64,000 bases of DNA from Haliclona indistincta (GCA_964017065.1 OZ024784.1:11203152-11267151); one strand, 5' to 3'; counted from the stretch's first letter, positions 1-12,655 are shown. Notes: generated from the sequence alone by a model not told the origin. A program made the numbers and translations.

Positions 1-11
1 ATTGCACTTAA

Positions 12-884
12 GGTGACGGTTTACCCGTCTGAGCTAATTAATATTCACAGAATATAAACGTGTGTAGCAGCAAAAGGAAGCATGCTTTAACGTTGTGCAG
101 ACCATCATTCGATGCGCCAAAGTCAGCTGTTCTCCAAAAGTAAAATACCGTATAGTGGGAAATTTTCACATCTTCGCGAATTTTGCGAATTACAGGTTAT
201 TTGCGAAAATATTATCCGTGAATGTTTTGTTTTTGTTGACAAAGATAGGGCAATAGTGCTGATTCGCGAAATATTATTTGCGAAATGCTCTATCTCGAGC
301 ATACGCAAAATTTCTCGCTATACGGTAAGCAAGCAGCAGATCGAACGCGCCGTCTGGTAGTGGCCAAAATGAATGCGACTAAAAACGCATTTTCTTGCGC
401 CAAAATTCTCTCAAACGGCTCGATGGCAGCTAGCGAAAGTAGTATCTAGTAGTGCTCCAGGGACTCCTCGAATGCCCGAACCTGTTTACTTGACATAGCA
501 TGAGTTATGGAGTGAAATGTCCATGAGGATGCCACAGAATCATGGCGAGTTTAGACCTTTTTGCCTGTAAGTCACGCTATACTTATCAGTAGCCGAGTAA
601 ACAGGTTCGGGCGGTCCTGGAGCACTACTAGATACTACTTTCGCTAGCTGCCATTGAGCCGTTTGAGAGAATTTTGGAGCAAGAAAATGCATTTTAAGTC
701 GCATTCATTTTGCCTGCTACCAGACGGCGGGTTCGATCTGCTGCTTGCTTGTTTTACTTTTGGAGAACAACTGACTTTGGCGTATCGAATGATGGTCTGC
801 ACAATGTTATATCATGCTTCCTTTTGCTGCTACAGACATTTATATTCTGTGAATATTAATTAGCTCAAACTGGCAACCGTCGCC
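12..884. mobile_element. TTAA-flanked palindromic MITE, family TTAA-A, copy 1
   Basis: Both ends carry the inverted repeat GGYGACGGTT next to TTAA (8-11 and 885-888). The two arms, about 400 bases each, are inverted copies: for example the 'tctccaaaagtaaa' block near 131 returns in reverse near 756, and the 'gtagtgctcc' block near 450 returns near 622. The TTAA target fits a piggyBac-like (TTAA-specific) mechanism. No transposase is encoded; the short ORFs inside are arm translations. The right TTAA begins only 3 bases inside the intron that follows the EF-hand 2 exon. Confidence 0.85.
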
Positions 885-891
885 TTAATAC

Positions 892-1064
892 CTCATGGTC
901 AATTTTCTCAGCATCTGATAATTGCTTTTCAGTAACTGTAGATCCCCTGCTTCTATTCTGACCCTTTAAGACAGTTACAATTTGAGAGAGATCAATAAGT
1001 CCACTTCGACTCTCATCAAATATATCTGCGATCTTTTCCAATTCAATCTGATTCATCGATAAAC
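892..1064 (-). CDS. Plakin EF-hand 2 exon
   Basis: This internal exon of a plakin (cytoskeletal linker) gene is 173 nt, entered after TTTTTAG at 1065-1071 and left at GAG|GTATTA. The first two bases complete a Gly codon begun in the exon at 4217. The product starts LSMNQIELEKIADIFDE and ends DAEKIDHE, matching the second EF-hand and following helix of MACF1/dystonin-type proteins, where AxKIEDEV precedes the GAR domain. The calcium loop reads DESRSGLIDLSQ: position 1 Asp is kept, but position 5 is Ser and position 12 is Gln instead of Glu, so calcium binding may be weak or lost. The next exon lies beyond the left edge. The splice and phase agreement with the upstream exon makes this secure. 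Confidence 0.88.
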
Positions 1065-1517
1065 CTAAAAATGAGAAAAAGTAGCACAATTACTAGCATG
1101 CACAGAATACTAAGGTGTATGTTCCATGCTTTAAGGACATTACATTTCCTCAAGACAGTGTTTACGCATTGGCGGTACTGTTAGAGCTCGGTATGCGTGA
1201 TTTAAGTACAACACGTGACAAGAAGAACTTAACTTTCGCATGAAATTCATGTATGATTGCATGCATGAACCATGTGCCTCATCACACACTAGTATCATAA
1301 CTCACGTGCACACTGTAGTACTTAAAATAATGATAAAGAGTATGCATAGAAGAGAACCATTTCATGGCGATTTTCAATGCACATGTATTCTTAATGCACT
1401 TGCCGCGATAGCAGTGTAACGTCAAGCATCTCTGTTAGACTGAGAAATGTCTGTGGCCCATGCGCACTGCGGCGAGAGACTACTCGCATGTATAGCAACT
1501 TCTCTCCAATCATTAAC
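1065..1517. other. Intron sequence, no feature seen
   Basis: Start of the 3.15 kb intron between the two EF-hand exons. AT-rich; I see no ORF of note, repeat or RNA gene here. Confidence 0.5.
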
Positions 1518-2639
1518 GAAAAAGAAAATTAAAAAGATTTCGATCGAAATCAAAAGGATGTAGGGTCGTGAAATCTACCACTGGTTCACAAAGTAAACTA
1601 ACAAGGAACAAGCATGGAATGGTAACACGACTGACTTGCTAACAGACCATAGATCCCTACATCAGTGGCTGCTGTGGTTGGCTATAGCTAGTTCAGCTAC
1701 TTGCTGTTGACTGACACCTGACGTACATTCAGCTTGTGACAAAATAGTGCCAGTACAGCCACTGATGTAGGGATCTATGGTCTGTTAGCAAGTCAATCGT
1801 GTTACCATTCCATGCTTGTTCCTTGTTAGTTTACTTTGTGAACCAGTGGTAGATTTCACAACCCTACATCCTTTTGATTTCGACAGAAATCTTTTTAATT
1901 TTCTTGTTCGTGTCCCTTTTTCTTTTTCAGTGAAATGTCATGTACATACTAAGCCGTCTTTGTCTCCTCCATTGGTTTTGTTTTCCTGTTGTTGATGGCT
2001 TTTCTTTATTATTAAAATTTCAGCTGAAAATAAACAGCTCGCCTACGCATAAGCATGCATGCATGCAGTGCATACGAGCTCCGCCCACATATGTTTGTAG
2101 ACCTGTAGTGTACGGCGGTTATATTTATCTGGCAAGCACAGAATGGTGATGATGCTATACAAGCTTACTGTTCTTCAAAGACATCAGACAAATGGCGTGG
2201 CGATACTCAAGCTAGTCTTTGGTCATGTGCGTATTGTGCATCACAATAATGACGTCTAACGCTTAGCTGACAATGGATCACGATCGAGAAATCGCTGAAT
2301 ATATATCGCCGTTATGCTAAAAACAAAGTTCAAAAGGCACCTGCCAGGAGAATTTCGCGACTGTTCGTGGGTGTTTTGGTTTCGGCACTGCTCGCGTAAA
2401 GGCGCTAGGCGAGTTGAAGAAAGAAAGAAAGAAAATGAAGAAAGATTTTCACCGTTTCCAGGTTCGTCACTTTGGTAACAATTTCGAGCAATCGCCAGAG
2501 AGCAGATTTAGGTGTCTTTTGACGTATAAAATTCATCACCAGGCAAAATATCAGCGTTTGAACGTTAATACATCGTATGTAGCCGCCATCTTGTTTTCTC
2601 GTTCAACCTTACATAGGGAGTCACTACTGTGACTCCCTA
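1518..2639. mobile_element. HPF1 hairpin-plus-palindrome element, copy 1
   Basis: Non-autonomous repeat of the family here named HPF1. On the left is a palindrome with arms about 1521-1670 and 1757-1910 around the CCCTACATCAGTGGCTG motif. The body follows, with tacgagctccgcccac, a short AAAG tract and the motif GTAGCCGCCATCTT (reverse of AAGATGGCGGCTAC). It ends in the hairpin TAGGGAGTCAC-TACT-GTGACTCCCTA at 2614-2639. It encodes no recognisable protein. The same order recurs at 7512, 16735, 23855, 29417, 51540 and 58774. Confidence 0.85.
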
Positions 2640-3049
2640 ATAACTAGCCGTTCTTTGACCGTGTAAAAAGGCAAAGTTCCTGGTAGATTCTTGGTTGTGC
2701 TACAAAAGATTCTCCATTTATTTAAAACATGAAGAGTACAATACACGGAACGCGGAAAATACACGGAAAAGTAACCATCATGTGACTTCAAGGGTACTGC
2801 GCATCGATCACCCAATTAAGTGCGACTTCCTATCCCGTACTGTAATATCTATGGTGACTGATACCTTCAGCCCTATAACTATTGATAAGCATACTAGAAG
2901 ACATGCTCTGACTACTGCAGCTATAATTATTAAGGTGGCGGTGCAAGGACTTAATATTCAAATTATTCATAGTAACATGGTTATGTTCTTGTGGTTGAAT
3001 AACTATTTATAAACAAACCGATCTCCCATAAGAGTATGGCAGAAATAAT

Positions 3050-3345
3050 ACACGGATGGTTTGTACACGTTTTCTCGACTTCTGAGCAAGAGATCGACGC
3101 GCTGTAAACGCAGTGCTATTCAGTAGCATCTTGCGCACAAACGTATAGAGCGAATTTTCGTAATAGCGCTTACTTTTTTTACAGCGTAGTTTTTTCTAGT
3201 GCACGAACGCTGCTTTGCTACCTTCGCGAACGAATATCGACAAATCGCTCTATACGTTTCTGCGCAAGATGGTACTGAATAGTACTGCGTTTACAGCGCG
3301 TCGATCTCTAGCTCAGAAGTCGAGAAAACGTGTACAAACCATGCA
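3050..3345. repeat. Imperfect inverted repeat, arms about 115 bp
   Basis: Left arm 3050-3165 (tggtttgtacacgttttctc ... tatagagcga) recurs in inverted order at 3228-3345, around a T-rich centre. No target duplication was recognised. Likely a small foldback element in the intron between the EF-hand exons. Confidence 0.75.
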
Positions 3346-4036
3346 GCAGAAGCGAGGTCTTTTGTGCGTACCCGAGAGCGTCACCAGCTCGCCATAGTTG
3401 CACGGCAGGTAGTGTTAGACTTGGTCTAATCAATAAAAGCACTTTTGTGCATATATGCTAAGCAGAAAACAAGATGCAGCACATCAAAGTCCCCCATAAA
3501 ATCATGCACCGCCCCCTTAAGAGCTGCATGTATGTAATGAAATACAGCTGCAGCAAGACCCCTGTACTCATTATTGCTGCGAGACTAGCTGCTTATCTTT
3601 TCAGAATATGTACGTCTATGCTTGGACAATGCAAATGCAGTGGTTTGCAGCTACATAGTGCTGACCACATGGAATTCAGCTGGGCGTGCCTATAATCACC
3701 CACACAGCATGTGAGTGCTAGTTGCTAGCTTGCTGGAGCTGTCGCTGCTTGACGTTCGCACGATTGGTTTCTCCATACTTGCTGTGCTATCTTGGGTGCA
3801 GAATTGTCCTACAAGCTGCTAAGAAGACCGTAGCAGACAGTTTGTCTTTAGCGAAGTCTAGCAACACTCAGCAAGTTTAGCAGCGCCATTCAAGGTAACG
3901 AAGCTTTGAAACCAAAAGTTTATCAATTCAATTCCGAGGCAATACCGAGTTGAACATGCATTGCAAGTAACAGCGCTTAGTTTTTAGTTGAAGCGGAATT
4001 TTGCCTGTGGACAGAATTACATACAAACAAACAATG
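3346..4036. other. Intron sequence, no feature seen
   Basis: Contains short ORFs only (for example 73 codons at 3474) with no recognisable similarity and no repeat partner found in the window. Confidence 0.4.
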
Positions 4037-4151
4037 CCTCATCGCTCTGCCCACCGAGGAATAACTATTATCGCTAACCCACCAAGGAAGAACTATTATC
4101 GCTAACCCACTGAGGAATAAATATTATCGCTCTGCCCACCGAGGAATAACT
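4037..4151. repeat. Tandem repeat, about 34 bp unit, three copies
   Basis: The unit 'cccaccgaggaataactattatcgct' with small changes is repeated three times, ending in a partial fourth copy. It lies about 65 bases from the 3' end of EF-hand exon 1, in the intron. Confidence 0.8.
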
Positions 4152-4216
4152 AGAATGAAACTCACAATTCCTTCACATTTTCTGTTCGACTACAAATAAC
4201 TTATGTGAAAACAAAC

Positions 4217-4365
4217 CAGATGCTTTTAAGCCCTTCATAAATTCATCCCGAGTGAGACGACCATCACGATTAGTGTCATAGCGGCGAAATAATTCTGCAA
4301 CACGCAACTTCTGCTGGTCAGCCCACTGAACAAATGTTTTTCTCCATACATCAAAGTTAAATGAT
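4217..4365 (-). CDS. Plakin EF-hand 1 exon
   Basis: This 149-nt exon is entered after TTATGCAG and left at TCTG|GTTTGT. Its first base completes the Arg codon begun in the exon at 30923 and its last base starts a Gly codon completed at 1064. The product begins SFNFDVWRKTFVQWADQQK, the linker between the last spectrin repeat and the EF-hands in plakins (FDxWRKxYxRW in vertebrate members). The calcium loop DTNRDGRLTRDE follows, with Asp, Asn, Asp and Glu at positions 1, 3, 5 and 12, a canonical binding loop. In the family the EF-hand/GAR module modulates microtubule association; that role is inferred here from family membership. Confidence 0.92.
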
Positions 4366-4434
4366 CTGCATAAAAAAGTAATAATTAATGGACATAAAAG
4401 TAATAGTTAAGCGAAGGAAGAGAGTTTTGAAACT

Positions 4435-4506
4435 GTCACTGGTGAACAATTTACACCAACAAGGAGAAACAAATAATGGTAACATGCTTGACTGGCTAAT
4501 AGACGA
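4435..4506 (+). repeat. Diverged HPF1 palindrome arm
   Basis: The stretch 'cactggtgaacaatttacac...aatggtaacatgcttgac...ctaatagac' follows the HPF1 arm over about 70 bases with many substitutions. It appears much older than the other copies. Confidence 0.6.
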
Positions 4507-4893
4507 TTGTTAGTATTTATTGCTAAATCTTTTGCTACTGACTGAAATCCTGGAGTTCCAACAACCCATGTGCATAGCTAGTGATGATTCATCCATTGCT
4601 CATACATGGCTCACATACCGCTTGTGAGCCGTGCTGAAGACCAGCAACTTTTAAAATGTTGCTCAAATAGCATAAACATTCTCCCAGTTGCTTCTTGCTG
4701 CCTTTGTTGCTTTTTCATTACTATTGTGCTCTCCGCTATCAATCTTGTCAAGAGTTAATTACCTTTGAGTATGCAAATGCCAATATTGGACGGCGTTGGG
4801 CATTTTCTATGCCACAAGTTTATAAAGCAGACAACATCCCTTTAGTGGCTACAACGTTAATGATATTCACTGTACTGTAAGTATTACTTAATG

Positions 4894-5034
4894 TAGGTAA
4901 GGAGTGCTCTACGTGATTTATGGCACGAGGGGTGTGGTCGAGTGGCTGATAAAGCACAAGGCGAAGCCTAGTGCTTAATCAGACACGAGACCACAGCCCG
5001 AGTGCCATAAATCACATAGAGCACGACTTACCTA
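4894..5034. mobile_element. Small foldback element (related to 61844-61992)
   Basis: Terminal repeats TAGGTAAGGAGTGCTC and GAGCACGACTTACCTA enclose nested inverted repeats with 'gatttatggcacgaggg' and 'ccgagtgccataaatc'. The centre carries an AAAGCAC / GTGCTT hairpin. The element at 61844-61992 shares the plan and the words GCACGAGGGG and GTGCTCTACG, so the two belong to one family. Confidence 0.75.
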
Positions 5035-6092
5035 TAATTATTAAGTGGTTTAAAGTATATGCCGTGGCTGGCTGTAACGCTATAACCGAGTGAATCCTTT
5101 TAGCCGCTTGGACCGTGCTTTATGGGAATTAAAGCACGTTTAATATGAACGTGATATTGTACGGTGGGCTGGGTTCACGAAATACGTGATTTACAGGAAG
5201 CGCGGTACCTTTGATTCCGCCCACGCATATACTTTAATGATAATTATTAGGTAATGATAATCATGATAATCAACAGTAGTAATGACAAGGGCTCATTAAA
5301 CCTTAGAGCCAAGAGGCATGCAACTCGGAATACCGTAGTGTAGATGGCTTAGTGTTACTATGAATAGATATCTGTATAATCACGTGAACTTAACATAAAC
5401 GGATGTTCGCAAAAGTGTGCAAGTGTGTCCTGATTCTGAATTCCAATGTATCGAAAGGGCGGCAGTGCATATCAAGAGCGGCAGCTAGTGACTCAGTGCT
5501 AATGGATAAGCGTCCTTGCAGTTTACCTGGATCTATTGTACCTAAAACATCTACGTGGCTGCCACAGCTTTTCACAAGAAGTAAGACACTTGTGACAGCA
5601 GAAACATTCTCCACGTCCATCTGCGCTGTGCAGTATCGATAGCGACATTGACAGTACAGTGTGTACTCACACGCTTTCAGCATAACATGTTCCAGTGACG
5701 TAGCTACACCCGGGCCTGCCCAGGCAAGTTGTGTCCAGTGCCACGGGCAACTGAGCTGGACCTTGAACACGTGGCAAGCACTGTATCCACTTTTCTGCTT
5801 GTTTTCACGCCTGTTTAGGGCAGTTTGCCTCCCCTCAGTAACTGGTAAATGTTTGCACACTGAAAAAAAACTGTGCGAAAAGCTGCTTAGCATACGCAAG
5901 CCCATTGTTCTACGAGCGATATTGATTGACCACGCCCTTTAAAGAACCACCAAACCATCTCGGCCATAGTCCTGTCTGTGATGGCTGTGCCAACGACTGC
6001 GAATACCATCCATTTTCCACGTATCGGGATTGAGATGGTCAAACATAGCTATTATCATGAATATTTATGAGTGCCCGTGCAACTGTTCTATC
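5035..6092. other. Intron sequence without recognised gene
   Basis: Two overlapping ORFs on opposite strands (171 codons minus at 5390-5905, 93 codons plus at 5661-5942) show no domain, no exon neighbours and ordinary composition. I read them as chance ORFs. Nothing else was recognised. Confidence 0.4.
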
Positions 6093-6100
6093 CTGGCTAC

Positions 6101-6570
6101 TAGTGTTGTAAATGTTAACAATAACTAAAACTAAATCCTATTTTAGTAAAGGTCAAATCATTATTGTTAACAATAACAAACTATAACTAATATTACCAGA
6201 CTGAACATTACTATTAATAACTAAAACTAAAATTAGACCAACAGTTAGTTATTGTAAAGTGATTAAAAATGCAAAAACCAATCATGTTAGGCATGATTGA
6301 TAGCATCTTTTTCATGTGATTGCTGTAATACAACATGTTTCAAGACCTTATCACGGCTAAGAAGACAATTCTGTTACTTCTATTAAAAAGCAACACAGCT
6401 CGCTAATACTAATAGCACGCTAATAACAATAACAATAATTCACAATAACTAAAACTAAAATGTGCTTAATTTTCTTGTTAACAAATTATAACTATAACTA
6501 AAAAGACACTGACAGTGTGACTTTAACAATAACTAAACTAATATTAAACTCCATTACTTTTACAACACTA
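6101..6570. mobile_element. hAT-type MITE, TIR TAGTGTTGTAAA, 8-bp TSD
   Basis: The element is 470 bp and ends TAGTGTTGTAAA / TTTTACAACACTA. It is bounded by the perfect 8-base direct repeat CTGGCTAC at 6093-6100 and 6571-6578, the usual hAT target duplication. The interior is rich in variants of 'aacaataactaaaact'. It has no coding capacity. A truncated inverted relative lies at about 47770-48093. Confidence 0.9.
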
Positions 6571-6578
6571 CTGGCTAC

Positions 6579-7204
6579 GCCACTGACATGTTCATGCACG
6601 TGACCAACAGGAAACATTAACTTATTATAATAGTGAGTTAACCATAGTAACACTCAGCACTAGGCTGTTTACACTAGTTGCATGCCCTCTAACCACTTTG
6701 CGGGTTGATAAGCCCTTGGAAATGATAATCCTTGTTATAATTAGGAAACTTGTGATGCAGAAAATGCACAATGCTGACAAACAGGGAATATTGACGGTTG
6801 CATACTCTTAGGTAATGAACTCTTGATCTTGTCGATGTGGCCTAGGATGACTCCGAGGCAACATTGCCATGCATCTATGTGAGTACAAGGAATCGAAAGC
6901 ATTCATCCATTCCTTGCTTTCTGTTGTCAGGGCAACTATTCTATCATGTGACACAACTCTGTAATACGTAATGAATGTCGATTCTAGTCGCTGAAACTAA
7001 ACGCTTCTCCTGAGGAGACTAGAGCATGCATAAGTGTTGCTATTACACGAAAAGGTAGGTAACGCATAGTATTTAAAAGCAGGTTTGCACATATGTGTTA
7101 ACCTTGGTTAGAGCACAGTGTGACCACAATAATAATTATGCCTAGCACACAACAACTTAGCCTGATCTAAACCACAACGCCACAGCCTGGGAACAGCGCA
7201 AAGC
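6579..7204. other. Intron sequence, no feature seen
   Basis: No repeat partner, ORF of note or structured element was recognised. Confidence 0.4.
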
Positions 7205-7214
7205 ATACAGTACA

Positions 7215-7506
7215 ATGGTGAAAACAAGGACGGCTCAGTACGTGCACATGATGATAAAATAATTATACTGAAAAAGAAAAAAGAACACAGAAAAGAAAAT
7301 CTATCGAAGTCAAAAGGATGTAGGGTTGTGAAATCTACTACTGGTCCACAATGTAAAATAACAAGGAACAAGCATGGAATGGTAACACAATTGACTTGCT
7401 AACAGACCATAGATCCCAACATCAGTGGCTGCTGTGGTTGACTATAGCTAGTTCAGTTTGTTGCTGTTGACTGACACCTGACGTACATTCAGCTTGTGAC
7501 AAAAAT
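7215..7506. mobile_element. HPF1 copy 2, left segment
   Basis: Carries the HPF1 words 'acggctcagtacgtgca', the GGATGTAGGG block and the arm up to CATCAGTGGCTG. It continues through the palindrome centre 'cagcttgtgacaaaa', where HPF1 copy 3 interrupts it. It resumes at 8884. Confidence 0.75.
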
Positions 7507-7511
7507 TAATA

Positions 7512-8883
<1,372 letters not shown>

Positions 8884-9175
8884 TTTTGATCTTATGTACA
8901 GACACTGATGTAGTGATCTATGGTCTGTTAGCAAGTCAATCGTGTTACCATTCCATGCTTGTTCCTTGTTAGTTTACATTGTGGACCAGTAGTAGATTTC
9001 ACAACCCTACATCCTTTTGATTTCAATAAAAATCCTTTTAATTTTCTTGTTTGTGTCCTTTTCTTTTTCAGTATTATCATCATGTGCACGTACTGAGCCG
9101 TCTTGGTTTTCACCACTGGTTTAGCTTTTATTAACAATATATTTTAAACGTGTAGCTAAAAATAATTGTTATGCT
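8884..9175. mobile_element. HPF1 copy 2, middle segment
   Basis: Resumes the interrupted centre ('ttttgatcttatgtacag'), then the second arm (CACTGATGTAGTGATC ... CTACATCCTTTTGATTTC) and the body words 'gtgcacgtactgagccgtctt'. It is interrupted again at 9176 by a hAT element. The following HPF1 block reappears at 11561. Confidence 0.75.
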
Positions 9176-9343
9176 TAGTGGTGGGACGAATGCAGTCACA
9201 TTCGGAAGTTTGTTCGTTTCGCCAAACCTTCGAATGCAATTTTAACGGTTCGAGTAATGCCACACCCGTTTTCCACGCCCATTATTATGCGACCGCATTA
9301 GCGCGCGCTATAGCCACGCGCGTGTTTAGTGCATTATGGCGAG

Positions 9344-11560
9344 CAGTAGTAGATCAGATGTGTGGCAGTATATCAAGAAAACTAGCGACAAACATGTATA
9401 TTGTAGCCTGTGTTCAAGAAAGCTGGCATACCACGGAGCAAGAGTATATAATCTTACCAAGAGTATCGAACGCCAATTGCCACTGTAGAAACACTCTCGG
9501 GAAAGTAACGTGACAGAAACGTGATCTGATGACGTATACGCCTACACTGCAGGCTAGCCATTGACGTCATCGACGTTCAGCAACGATGCTAGCCAAGCTT
9601 TTTGGATGATCATTGGACTGTTGCAGGCGAGAATATAGCGATGTAGACACGACAAATGGTGAGAAAAACAGAAACACGTGCTAGTTATGCTTTTTAATCG
9701 AAGAATAAGAGCAGCAGCGAGCTTGGTCCGTCAGAGCGCGTTCGTCTACAAAATCACATTGTCGATGTTCAGCGACTAACGAACGCCTGCTTGTTAGAGG
9801 TAGCTTGTCAATAAAGAGCCCTGAGTAGCTGTATTTTCCATCATGGGCGCTTGCTTCCTGCAGGACACGCCTTCGTCGTGACGTAGTCGTGGATTTGTGC
9901 AACACGCTTTCGTCACAATACGTAAAATATCTCACTTGCTGGTCATGTTACTTTCCCGAGAGTGTTTCTACAGTGGCAATTGGCGTTCGATACTCTTGGT
10001 AAGATTATATACTCTTGCACGGAGGCACAACAAATCTTCTGGACCATCTCATTCGTGTGCACGGAGATACGTACAGACCTGCTAAGGAGACCGTGGCGAC
10101 AACTCAGCAAACATTGGAGACCGCCACACGGAAGTGCTCAGAAAGTAGGAGTAAAATTATTAGCAAAGTGCTTGTTGATGTTGTGACAACGGACCTAAGG
10201 CCAATTGCGATCGTTGAGGGAGAAGGAATGCGCCGTTTGTTGTTGTACCTGGAACCTGGGTATCGTATTCCATCACACAAACACATTGGCAAACTCCTTC
10301 TACAAAAATATGAGAACGCTGTGGCTGTCTCGAAGAACAAACTAGCTCAAGATGTTGTTGCCATGTCGCTCACTAGTGACATTTGGACTAGCAACGCTAT
10401 GGAGGCTTACATGTCAGTTACTGCCCATTTCATTCGCTGGGAAATTCAGAGTTGTGTGTTGGCCACTAAACCATTCCCAGAGCGCCACACAGGACGAAAC
10501 ATCGCTGACAGCATTGTGCAAGTCACCAGAAGCTTCGACATTGATGATGAGAAAGTCAAAGCTGTTGTACATGACAAAGCAGCTAATGCTGAGCTTTCCG
10601 GTAAGATCATGTCTGAATCCTTTGGCTGGGAGAGTGTTGATTGCGCTGCTCATAAACTCCAGTTGGCAGTAAATGAAGGTCTCCAGATTGCCCCATTGCT
10701 CATGCTATTGCAGCTGGACGGAAGTTAGTAGGCCATTTCAAACATAGTGCCCTTGCTACAGCAGAGCTGAAGCTACGCCAGGCTCAAATGAAACTTCCTG
10801 AGAAGAAACTCATACAGGATTGTCCTACTCGATGGAATAGTACCTTGTTCATGGCTGAACGTCTGTTTGCAAATAGATGGCCAGTATCTGCTGTACTGTC
10901 CGACGAGTCAGTAACTAAAGGGCAAGATAGAGCACTAGATCTCCGGAATGACCAATGGGAGTTGTTGCAAGAGCTGGTTAAACCTCTGGAGCTTTTGCAG
11001 ACAGCCACAACCTTCCTCAGCCAAGAAGCTAATGTGTCTGGGTCTTGTGTATATCCAGTTATACATGGTCTTATCACAAACCTTAACACAGCTGAAGAAG
11101 ACCTTCGTGCAATCAGAAATTTCAAAGTGGTCTTGGCAACAGCACTAGAGCGTCGATGGTCCTTTGATGACATAGACCTGACCAGTTCACCAGCACTTCT
11201 TTCTGCTCTAGATCCACGTTTCAGAGGTCTTATGTTTCTTTCTGATTGTGAGAAAGAGTCCATGAAGGCTTACTTGCTACAGCTACTTGAAAAGGATTCA
11301 GATCAGAGTCAGACACAAGAGAAGGAGAAAAGAGATGACGGAGCTCCTCCAGTGAAGAAGACAGCTTTGGATGTACTGTTGGGTGAAGAGGAAATGCAGT
11401 GTGAGGAAGACCAAGGAGTTGCAGTAGAGGAGATAGCACAGTACTTTGCAGAAAGGCCAGTTGCTAGAGAAACTAAACCACTTGTTTGGTGGAAGATGAA
11501 CTGCTACCGTTTTCCAAGGATAGCTGAACTGGCACGCAGCACACTATGTATTCCTGCAAC
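9344..11560 (+). pseudogene. hAT transposase (BED finger, RNase H-like core), broken
   Basis: The N-terminus reads VWQYIKKTSDKHVYCSLCS, the first half of a BED zinc finger (CxxC). Its second half, TTNLLDHLIRVH with the HxxxxH pair, lies at 10024-10059 beyond a nested insertion. The hAT core follows: SDIWTSNAMEAYMSVTAHF, HDKAANAEL and WESVDCAAHKLQLAV. A one-base frameshift in a C run near 10690 moves reading to another frame, continuing with DCPTRWNSTLFMAERL to 11550. The C-terminal dimerisation region starts (PLVWWKMNCYRFPRIAELA) but is cut off before the usual SERVFS-type motif. Inactive. Confidence 0.9.
9439..10017. mobile_element. Inverted-repeat DNA element, ~70-bp TIRs, 7-bp TSD, nested in hAT
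   Basis: Near-perfect terminal repeats of about 70 bases (CAAGAGTATATAATCTTACC ... at the left, inverted at the right) enclose a 579-bp element. The direct repeat CACGGAG flanks it at 9432-9438 and 10018-10024. It splits the BED finger of the host hAT between the Cys and His pairs. No coding region. The close match of the TIRs suggests recent insertion relative to the host element. Confidence 0.9.
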
Positions 11561-11635
11561 ATACGAGCCCCGACCAAACATGTTCGTAGACCTGTACGGC
11601 GGTTATAATTATCTGGCAAGTGCAGAATGGTGATC
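11561..11635. mobile_element. HPF1 copy 2, right fragment
   Basis: The block 'tacgagccccgaccaaaca...tgtacggcggttataattatctggcaag...agaatggtgatcc' matches the HPF1 body immediately after the truncated hAT. About 40 bases of HPF1 and the hAT 3' end are missing at the junction. Confidence 0.75.
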
Positions 11636-11970
11636 CCATAGACCCCATTTAGTGGCTAATTGGTGACCGCAATGCCCTATTGAATATTAATCACGGCACC
11701 CTCGTAGACGCCATTTTCTGGGGCAAGATGGTGCATTTGTGTCGGCTGTACCAACCGTTTGGGAAGGCCTGGAAAGCGATTCTTTTCGAACTGACAAGAC
11801 TTTTACTGTGGTACAAAATTTCTAATTTTAGCTGGAATCTTGCTTTTTCTGCCACCGACAACGTGTTTGCGTAGGCCATAACGTGGTCTTGCCCCATAAA
11901 ATGGCATCTACATGGGCGTCGCCAGTATGGGCGTGACTAGAGTACTTGCTGAAATATTATTTTCATTGTA
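11636..11970. other. Intron sequence, no feature seen
   Basis: Neither coding nor repeat similarity was recognised. Confidence 0.35.
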
Positions 11971-12655
11971 TTAGGGAGGCACGGTAGTGACTCCCTATGT
12001 AGGGATGAACGAGAAAACGAGATGGCGGCTACATACAATGTATTAGCGTTCAAACGCTGATATTTCGCCTGGTGATCAACTTTGTACGTCCAAAGACACT
12101 TAGATCTGCTCTCTGGCGTTGCCCCATCTTACAGTAGCAAGGAGATTGCTCGAAATTGTCACTAAAGTGACAAACCAGGAAACGGTGAAAATTGAGTTTC
12201 GTCATCTTCGTTTTCTTCTTTCTTCAGCGCGCCTGGCGCCTTTAAGTGAGCAGTGCCGAGATCACAACAACGCCCACGAACAGTTGTGAAATCGCAGAAT
12301 TTATATCGCTATTTCGCTAAAAACAAAGTTCAAAAGGCACCTGCCAGGAGAATTTCACGACTGTTCGTGGGTGTTTCGGTCTCGGCACCGCTTTCGTAAA
12401 GGCGTAAAGGCACTAGGGCGCTGAAGAGGAAAGAAAGAAGATGAAGATGACGAAACTCGATTTTCACCGTTTCCAGGTTCGTCACTTTAGTAACAATTTC
12501 GAGTAATCTCCTTGCTACTGTAAGATGGGGCAACGCCAAAGAGCAGATCTAAGTGTCTTTGGACGTATAAAATTCATCACTAGGCAAAATATCAGCGCTT
12601 GAACGCTAATACATTGTATGTAGCCGCTATCTTATTTTTCCGTTCAACCCAACAC
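11971..12655. mobile_element. HPF1 copy 4, head-to-head half elements
   Basis: Begins with the HPF1 terminal hairpin (TTAGGGAGGCACGG...) and the body through the CTTCTTTCTT tract. After about 90 bases it runs back through the same body in the opposite orientation, ending near 'gtagccgctatcttatttttccgttcaaccc' without a second terminal hairpin. The large-palindrome end is absent. This is a foldback derivative of the family. Confidence 0.8.

Larger units (their letters stand above)
9176..11560 (+). mobile_element. BED-finger hAT transposon, right end lost
   Basis: Left end TAGTGGTGGGACGAATG is hAT-like and sits exactly where HPF1 copy 2 breaks off. The right end is missing: coding sequence stops abruptly at 11560 and HPF1 sequence resumes. 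It contains a nested 579-bp element at 9439-10017. Confidence 0.75.

Noticed and set aside
865..1089. 74-codon minus ORF as a small EF-hand gene
   Set aside because: Its ends run through the splice sites; the in-phase neighbour exon at 4217-4365 shows it is an internal plakin exon.
5390..5942. Overlapping 171- and 93-codon ORFs on opposite strands
   Set aside because: No domain, no splice partners and no codon pattern; both strands open in the same place suggests composition, not coding.
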